Shown here piece after piece: positions 42,851-47,525 of a DNA stretch of 47,525 nucleotides. A model generated the notes under the pieces. It did no database searches, was not told the origin of the DNA, and saw nothing but the letters and a program-made list of their open reading frames with translations. How positions within the stretch are numbered: the stretch's first letter is position 1; the number at the start of each line of letters is the position of its first letter. Source of the DNA: Candidatus Paraprevotella stercoravium (GTDB lineage: Bacteria > Bacteroidota > Bacteroidia > Bacteroidales > Bacteroidaceae); assembly GCA_944320795.1 (NCBI GenBank), contig CALUIU010000024.1, positions 1 through 47,525 of the forward strand, written 5' to 3'. The translations under genes and the position numbers were made by a program.

Positions 42851-42858
42851 TATGTTTG
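42851..42858 (+). promoter_or_regulatory. -7 box before the secreted protein at 42889
   Basis: TATGTTTG fits TAnnTTTG, 30 nt before the ATG at 42889. No -33 TTG is seen at the usual distance. Confidence 0.45.
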
Positions 42859-42888
42859 CCTCATACAATCTTTTAATCTGATAAAACC

Positions 42889-43722
42889 ATGAAAAAGAAC
42901 TATTTTTTATTCGCTCTGTTGGGAGCAGGTTTTTGTATCCAGAATCCGGTGATGGCCTCAGAGGTTTCCGGTAATGAATCGGTTAAGGTGTCTGCTGTGA
43001 TGCCTGTGGCTGACGTGCCTCAGACCGTGAAACCGTTCAAGGGACAGTGGTATTCTGATGAGATCTATATGGATATTGATTTTTATGGGAATACGGTTTC
43101 CGATCCGAATTCTATGGATGGCGATCCTTGTCCGGGTATCATCAAAGTGAGAAAAGGGGGATCGGAGATGAGTTATACCATTCTTTCCATGAAGGTAAAT
43201 GGAAAGAAAGCATCCGGTATTGTTTCCGACAATGATTTTCAGGAGCAGCCGATGAGTGCGGAAATATTGGCCGACGGCACGATGAAGATTACCATTCCGG
43301 CTCTTAAACTGATTATGGGAGAAGGAGACATTAAGGTATTCAAAGGAGAAAAGATTTTGAGGAAGGCTGCCCCGTTTGCCGGTAAATGGAGTCTGAAAGG
43401 GAATGGCATTGTTGCCGAAATGATCCTGAACCTGTATGACCGGTGTATCATGGGAATGAATGCCGACATGAATGATGCTCTTAGTTATGGCATTATCAAT
43501 ATTACCATGGGAATGAATGTGGACGATTGCAGTATTCTCTCTTGGGAAGGAGCAGGGAATACGGTGGATGTGAAGTTTGTCAGTTCGCGTTCGGGAGGCA
43601 TTTACAAAGCCAAACTCACTTATCTTCCGTCTACAAAAAAGATCAAGGTAAGTCAGGTGACTCCGGTAGGTTCCGATGCCGGAGAATGTTATCTGACAGA
43701 CGGCATGGAGTTCGTTTATTAA
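42889..43722 (+). CDS. Secreted protein of unknown function with two similar halves
   Basis: This is a 277-residue exported protein. The signal peptide MKKNYFLFALLGAGFCIQNPVMAS gives a soluble or loosely attached product with no lipobox. The mature part seems to hold two related beta-rich modules, one starting PFKGQWYSDEIYMDIDFYG and one PFAGKWSLKGNGIVAEMILN. Each is followed by Gly/Met-rich strands, a lipocalin-like look. No family is assigned with confidence. It follows the kinase gene by 101 nt, has its own -7 box and ends in a strong terminator. Its position between two two-component systems suggests an envelope role. Confidence 0.7.
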   Translation: MKKNYFLFALLGAGFCIQNPVMASEVSGNESVKVSAVMPVADVPQTVKPFKGQWYSDEIYMDIDFYGNTVSDPNSMDGDPCPGIIKVRKGGSEMSYTILSMKVNGKKASGIVSDNDFQEQPMSAEILADGTMKITIPALKLIMGEGDIKVFKGEKILRKAAPFAGKWSLKGNGIVAEMILNLYDRCIMGMNADMNDALSYGIINITMGMNVDDCSILSWEGAGNTVDVKFVSSRSGGIYKAKLTYLPSTKKIKVSQVTPVGSDAGECYLTDGMEFVY

Positions 43723-43755
43723 AACGGCTTCCGGTTGGAAACATGCCATCAGTAA

Positions 43756-43820
43756 AACAGGAATAGTGGTATCTTTACTCTGGATGAACAGAGCAGGATA
43801 CGGCTATTCCTGTTTTTTTT
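43756..43820 (+). terminator. Terminator after the secreted protein gene
   Basis: The 11-bp stem AACAGGAATAG / CTATTCCTGTT encloses a long loop (about 37 nt) and is followed by TTTTTT. Its location between convergent genes suits termination from the left. Confidence 0.75.
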
Positions 43821-43872
43821 ATAATGACCTGTAATCTTTCGAAATGTTTATTGGTATTAGGACACAATTTTT

Positions 43873-45147
43873 CTATTCTGTGAATTCCAAAACAAACTCA
43901 CTGCCGCTTCCGGGTTCGGAATGAACCAGAATGCTTCCGTCGTGCAGGGTAATGATCTGGCGACACAGGCTCAGGCCGATGCCCGAACCGTTGGGCTTGG
44001 TGGTAAAGAAGGGAACGAAAATCCGTTCGCGCACTTCCGGCAGGATGCCTTCTCCATTATCTTTTATGGTGAATATAATCCGCTCCTTTTGTTTGTTGGC
44101 GCGCACGATGATTTCCGGTTCCGGACAGTTGCGGCAGGCCTCACGGGCATTTTTCAGCAGATTGAGGAACACCTGTTCCATCTGGGCACGGTCGGCATGC
44201 CAGACGCAGCCGGCGGGCGTATCGTCCGTGAAGCGGATGTCTGTGCCGCCGACTAACCGTTGCAGGTCTTTCAGAAAGGCGTTTATCCCGATAGGAACCT
44301 TTACTGGCGGAGCGATGCGTGTCAGCTTACGGTAATTCTGTACAAACTCCATCAGTCCCTTGCAGCGCCGGTGGATGATGCCCAACCCTTGTTGCAGGGT
44401 CTGCTGTACCGATTCGCTCAGCGGGCCTTCGTTGCTCCGCTCGCAAAGTGTGTCCGACAGGGAGATGATCGGAGTGATGGAATTCATGATCTCATGCGTC
44501 AGCACGCGGATCAGTTTCTGCCAGGCCTCCATTTCCGTGCGGTTCAGAGTGCCGTGCAGATTCTTCAGACTGATGATGCGGCACTCGCGTCCCTGCACCA
44601 GCATGCGGTTTTGCGACAGAGCCAGATCCATTTGACGACTGTCTTTTTCGTAATGTATAACGTCATGACCCGCAACAATACCTTGATGGATACATTCCGG
44701 TAGATACATTTGTTGTCCGAACAGGTTTTCAGCTGAATGGTTGTACCATTCGATTATCCCCTTATTGTCTGTGACAATCAAGGCCGTGTCTACTTCTTGG
44801 AGCAATTGGTTATAATAAAGAAAGCGGGACTCTTCCTTTTGCATTTTTTCCTTTTGACTTTGAAGAAGCGTATTTAGCTGATTGGCTATTTGGGTAATCG
44901 CCCGCGTTTCAAAAGGGGCATGGATTTTTTCAGAAAGAGACTGTGACTGGACACATTCTACAATCCGCTGCAGCATTTTGGTTTGCTTTATTTGCATGCG
45001 ATATAAATTTATTGCCAGCAGTGACAGTAGAACGAGACATCCTGCCATGGAGAACCACAGATGATGGTTGCCCAAATATACACCTAAAATACTGCATATG
45101 ATGATTCCTGCTATATGGAAAGTCAGATAAAAGAAATAGCTTTTCAT
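43873..45147 (-). CDS. PAS sensor histidine kinase (NtrB/NtrY-like)
   Basis: This is a 424-residue kinase. Two membrane helices (about residues 5-25 and 30-48) are separated by a very short loop. A HAMP-like helical stretch and a PAS domain (about 110-200, with LQEVDTALIVTDNKGIIEWYN) follow. The H-box is RVLTHEIMNSITPI with His218. The ATPase domain has N-box NLLKNAREA near 329-337, G1 IKDNGEGILP and FVPFFTTKPNGSGIGLSLCRQI. It lies 13 nt after the sigma-54 activator gene and is its obvious partner. The lack of a periplasmic sensor suggests that it responds to a membrane or cytoplasmic signal through the PAS domain. Confidence 0.93.
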   Translation of the reverse strand: MKSYFFYLTFHIAGIIICSILGVYLGNHHLWFSMAGCLVLLSLLAINLYRMQIKQTKMLQRIVECVQSQSLSEKIHAPFETRAITQIANQLNTLLQSQKEKMQKEESRFLYYNQLLQEVDTALIVTDNKGIIEWYNHSAENLFGQQMYLPECIHQGIVAGHDVIHYEKDSRQMDLALSQNRMLVQGRECRIISLKNLHGTLNRTEMEAWQKLIRVLTHEIMNSITPIISLSDTLCERSNEGPLSESVQQTLQQGLGIIHRRCKGLMEFVQNYRKLTRIAPPVKVPIGINAFLKDLQRLVGGTDIRFTDDTPAGCVWHADRAQMEQVFLNLLKNAREACRNCPEPEIIVRANKQKERIIFTIKDNGEGILPEVRERIFVPFFTTKPNGSGIGLSLCRQIITLHDGSILVHSEPGSGSEFVLEFTE

Positions 45148-45160
45148 GTTTTCTCTGTTT

Positions 45161-46537
45161 TTAGAGATTCAGCTTGTTTATTTTCCGATAGAGGGCAAAG
45201 CGTGTGATACCTAACAATTCTGCGGCAAAGGATAAGTTTCCGTTACTTCGGCGCACTGCTTTCTCTATGGCTTGTTTTTCCAGTTTTTCCAGATTCAGTT
45301 CCTCAAATTCAGTTTCTTTTTGTGTTATTCCCTGATCCGAAGAAAATTGCAGATCCTCGGGACGTAATATTTGATTGTGACTTAAAATAGCGGCGCGCTC
45401 CATGATATGCTGCAGCTCGCGCACATTGCCCGGCCAGTTGTATTTCATCAGTTTACTTTTGGCTTCCTGACTCAGTCCCGTAATGTTCTTTTTATATTTC
45501 CGGTTATACTGCTTCAAAAAGTGCATGGCTAGCAGGATGATGTCCTCGCCACGTTCACGCAAAGGCGGGATGTGCAGTTCGATGGTGTTGATGCGGTAGA
45601 GCAGGTCCTGACGGAAACTGCCTTCCTGAGCCTGTGCCGTGAGGTTGGCGTTGGTGGCGCAGATAAGGCGGATGTCGATGTCGCGCGTCTCCACCGAGCC
45701 CAAACGGGTGATGTACCGCTTCTCCAGAGCTGTGAGCAGTTTGGCCTGCATGGGAAGCGACAGGTTTCCGATTTCATCCAAAAAAAGTGTGCCGCCTGAA
45801 GCCATTTCCATACGTCCCGGTTTTGACGTGCGTGCATCGGTAAAGGCTCCCTTCTCATATCCGAAAAGTTCACTTTCGAACAGCTGTTCGGGAATGCTGC
45901 CCAAGTCGATGGTGATCAGTGCTTCATGGCGGCGCGGTGAGAAGTGTTTCACCATGTGGGCCACAACGTCCTTTCCCGTACCGTTTTCTCCCAAGATCAG
46001 GATATTGGCGTTCGTATCCGCTAATCTGCGGATGGTTTCCTTGACTTGAAGCATTGCCGGAGATTCTCCGATCAGTTCCGGCAGTTCATTACCTTCTTTC
46101 AGGGCCGACACCTGTTCCTGCAGACGGTAGATTTCCTTTTGGGATTGACTGAGCTTGAGTGCCGAGGAGAGGGTAGCCAGCAACTTTTCTTTTTCCCATG
46201 GCTTGGATATAAAGTCGGTGGCACCTGCCTTGATGGCACGCACGGCTTTCTCTGTGTCAGCATATGCTGTCATGAACACCACGACAGCCTTCGGGTCGAC
46301 CGACAGAATCTGCCCTAAATATTCAAAGCCTTCTTGCCCGTTGACGGCATTATTGCAGAAGTTCATGTCCAGTAGAATGATGTCCGGATGGAAGGTTTCC
46401 ATAAAATAGCGGATCTTTTCCGGATCCGTCGTTACTTTGATTTTTTCAAAGATTGGTTCCAATAATAATTTTAGTGAAAAGAGAATATCCTCATCATCAT
46501 CAATTATCAGTATTTTCCCATTTTGGAACATAGGCAT
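45161..46537 (-). CDS. NtrC-type sigma-54-dependent response regulator
   Basis: This is a 458-residue activator. The receiver domain (residues about 8-125) has Asp57, Thr90 and Lys112. The AAA+ domain (about 152-390) has Walker A GENGTGKD at 183-190, the sigma-54 contact loop GAFTDA at 230-235 (canonical GAFTGA has Gly where this has Asp) and Walker B LFLDE at 251-255. The Fis-type helix-turn-helix is at about 418-455 (NLSFAAELLGITRFALYRKINKL). It should activate RpoN-dependent promoters when phosphorylated. The kinase gene follows by 13 nt. A TATCTTTG box and a pair of GTGC/GCAC palindromes lie upstream. An internal ATG at 46531 is an alternative start. Confidence 0.95.
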   Translation of the reverse strand: MPMFQNGKILIIDDDEDILFSLKLLLEPIFEKIKVTTDPEKIRYFMETFHPDIILLDMNFCNNAVNGQEGFEYLGQILSVDPKAVVVFMTAYADTEKAVRAIKAGATDFISKPWEKEKLLATLSSALKLSQSQKEIYRLQEQVSALKEGNELPELIGESPAMLQVKETIRRLADTNANILILGENGTGKDVVAHMVKHFSPRRHEALITIDLGSIPEQLFESELFGYEKGAFTDARTSKPGRMEMASGGTLFLDEIGNLSLPMQAKLLTALEKRYITRLGSVETRDIDIRLICATNANLTAQAQEGSFRQDLLYRINTIELHIPPLRERGEDIILLAMHFLKQYNRKYKKNITGLSQEAKSKLMKYNWPGNVRELQHIMERAAILSHNQILRPEDLQFSSDQGITQKETEFEELNLEKLEKQAIEKAVRRSNGNLSFAAELLGITRFALYRKINKLNL

Positions 46538-46576
46538 TGTTGTAGGGTTAAAAAGAGATTTCTATTTTACTGATTA

Positions 46577-46584
46577 CAAAGATA
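46577..46584 (-). promoter_or_regulatory. -7 box of the NtrC-type regulator operon
   Basis: TATCTTTG on the minus strand lies 39 nt before the start at 46537. There is no TTG at -33. The paired palindromes at 46607-46640 are centred at about -44 and -64 of this promoter. Confidence 0.5.
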
Positions 46585-46606
46585 AAATATTTTTGTTGGG
46601 ATATGT

Positions 46607-46640
46607 GTGCGATAACGCACTTTTTTGTGCGAAAATGCAC
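46607..46640. promoter_or_regulatory. Paired palindromes, candidate activator or autoregulator sites
   Basis: GTGCGATAACGCAC (46607-46620) and GTGCGAAAATGCAC (46627-46640) have centres 20 bp apart, two helical turns. They lie between the NtrC-type regulator gene and a sigma-54-like promoter pointing right. Binding by that regulator is inferred from position. Confidence 0.55.
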
Positions 46641-46695
46641 TCGCTTTTTTAGTCCTTATTTTTTCAAGTGCTTGTATTCCAGTTTGTTAATTTTG

Positions 46696-46712
46696 TTGGC
46701 ATACTTTTTGGT
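46696..46712 (+). promoter_or_regulatory. Candidate sigma-54 promoter
   Basis: TTGGCATACTTTTTGGT resembles the -24/-12 pattern TTGGCAC-N5-TTGC, with GG at -24 and GG in place of GC at -12. The paired palindromes would sit at about -109 and -89, where sigma-54 activators usually bind. The first gene downstream is at 46847. Confidence 0.45.
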
Positions 46713-46846
46713 ACTTAATAAGTAAAAGGACCAATTTGGACTTCTCCTATAGCTGTTTGGGTTAATGGAGTTTGTAGCCATGAGGTTATTTGATGACCGG
46801 AAAAAGGTTCCTGTTCAGAAATTAATGATAAAAGTAAGGAAGAATT

Positions 46847-47419
46847 ATGGCATTTGTAGATGAAAGTATTTTGTTGTTAAGGACCTCTATAGAAGAAATG
46901 TATGGAAGAAGATTCCTGACTCCGAAAGATTTTACATTTCTTTCAACAGAAATTTATAAGCGGATTCATTACTATATCAGTCCTACTACGTTGAAACGTT
47001 TATGGGGATATCTGAAAAATGAAAAGGTAAGTCCTAGTAAAACAACCTTAAGCATTCTTTCTTTGTTCGTAGGCTATAGTAATTGGAGAGATTTTTTGGA
47101 TAACAATGATTCGTTTTTAGAACGGCAAGAACTTTGCAACAGAATAATTGCGGCAGAAGTAGTGGAAACCATTGACATTAAAAGTGCACAGATCCTGAAG
47201 CTTGTGTGGAGCCCAAAAGGTTATTGTCTGGTTAAATGTTTGGGAAACAGTATTTTTGAGGTCCTGGATTGTAAAAAGACTTTTTTAAAGAAGGGAGATA
47301 CTTTCAGATGTTGGATAGTTGCTGTCGGAGAGCCATTATATGCAACAAATCTGATGCGTAATGGAATGAATTTGGGGAATTTCGTTTTAGGGCAAAAGCA
47401 AGGTATACGTTTTTGTTAG
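46847..47419 (+). CDS. Putative DNA-binding protein, Bacteroidales-specific
   Basis: This is a 190-residue protein. The N-terminal 85 residues (DFTFLSTEIYKRIHYYISPTTLKRLWGYL, then SKTTLSILSLFVGYSNWRDFLD) resemble a helix-turn-helix-like module common at the start of uncharacterised Bacteroidetes proteins. The C-terminal 80 residues are beta-rich, with VKCLGNSIFEVLDCKKTFLKKGDTF. No named family is assigned. It is divergent from the NtrC-type regulator and lies downstream of the sigma-54-like promoter, so it is a candidate target of that system. Confidence 0.65.
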   Translation: MAFVDESILLLRTSIEEMYGRRFLTPKDFTFLSTEIYKRIHYYISPTTLKRLWGYLKNEKVSPSKTTLSILSLFVGYSNWRDFLDNNDSFLERQELCNRIIAAEVVETIDIKSAQILKLVWSPKGYCLVKCLGNSIFEVLDCKKTFLKKGDTFRCWIVAVGEPLYATNLMRNGMNLGNFVLGQKQGIRFC

Positions 47420-47448
47420 GTAGAACTTTAGAGAAGATTGTTTTTTAC

Positions 47449-47473
47449 GAGGGTGTGTCAAAATACCCTCTTT
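47449..47473 (+). terminator. Putative terminator after the last gene
   Basis: A 6-bp GAGGGT/ACCCTC stem with a 10-nt loop is followed by TTT, 30 nt after the stop at 47419. The left arm sequence GAGGGTGTGTCAAAAT also resembles arms of longer terminators common in Bacteroides. Confidence 0.5.
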
Positions 47474-47484
47474 ATAACAGAAGA

Positions 47485-47525
47485 TCGCTATATAGCCGAA
47501 CTTTCTTATAAAGTGGCCATATAGC
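47485..47525. repeat. Inverted repeat cut by the window edge
   Basis: GCTATAT and ATATAGC, with neighbouring GCC/GGC, face each other around a 17-20 nt spacer at the very end of the window. Its nature cannot be judged because the right flank is missing. Confidence 0.4.

Larger units (their letters stand above)
46538..46846. other. 309-bp divergent regulatory region
   Basis: The gap holds, left to right, the -7 box of the NtrC-type regulator, the paired GTGC palindromes, the sigma-54-like promoter and a 27-codon ATG frame at 46780-46863 (MRLFDDRKK...), which overlaps the start of the next gene by 17 nt and may be a leader peptide or chance. Confidence 0.5.

Noticed and set aside
47449-47525. 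Insertion-sequence terminal repeat at the right edge
   Set aside because: GAGGGTGTGTCAAAAT also occurs as an arm of ordinary Bacteroides terminators. No transposase is visible and the flank is cut off, so an IS end cannot be claimed.

Overview
The window looks like a chromosomal segment of a gut Bacteroides or a close relative in the Bacteroidales. Three things point there. Many genes are preceded by the Bacteroides-type -7 box TAnnTTTG instead of an E. coli -10. The families are typical of the phylum: DMP19, DUF6078, OMP_b-brl_3, GIN-domain lipoproteins, M60-like peptidase and lipocalin-like lipoproteins. SmpB, MetH and pyruvate phosphate dikinase are of the kind found in this group. No rRNA, tRNA, CRISPR array or complete insertion sequence was recognised.

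Layout, 1-9.2 kb: mostly ordinary chromosome. Two L,D-transpeptidase-fold genes lie on the minus strand. They are divergent from a DMP19-smpB-metH run, which is followed by ppdK. 9.4-14.5 kb: a small membrane protein, then an overlapping pair of radical SAM genes resembling the 'radical SAM mobile pair'. These meet an AraC-type regulator tail to tail, and an M60-like metallopeptidase and a Nudix hydrolase follow. 14.7-24.7 kb: a type I restriction-modification operon, hsdM - AlbA_2/HATPase protein - rhuM - hsdS - hsdR. Two accessory genes sit between M and S, and a degenerate 22-bp GTAC-rich repeat array and a terminator close the operon. 24.7-28.1 kb: small Bacteroidales-specific proteins, a lipocalin-like lipoprotein and an Upf1-like helicase. 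28.1-28.8 kb: a gene-poor stretch with a long palindrome.

28.8-47.4 kb: an envelope export and signalling region. A minus-strand operon reads tolC-like, HlyD/MacA-like, MacB-type ATPase, FtsX/MacB-type permease and GIN-domain lipoprotein. Upstream of it lie a second, paralogous permease and a large outer-membrane beta-barrel protein. A response regulator made of only a receiver and a Fis-type helix-turn-helix, with its histidine kinase, is divergent from the barrel gene. A second two-component pair, a full NtrC-type sigma-54 activator and a PAS kinase, follows. The last gene is a putative DNA-binding protein.

The strongest observation concerns regulation. The promoters of the tolC-like operon and of the beta-barrel gene each carry two copies of the 17-bp palindrome TGTATGATAATCATACA (one copy has two mismatches). 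The copies are centred exactly 65 and 88 bp upstream of the end of the predicted -7 box in both cases, and no other copy was seen in the window. This fits a two-promoter regulon of the adjacent AAA-less Fis-type regulator. A second, different pair of palindromes and a sigma-54-like promoter lie beside the full NtrC-type regulator. Functional statements rest on motifs and family knowledge; no database search was run.
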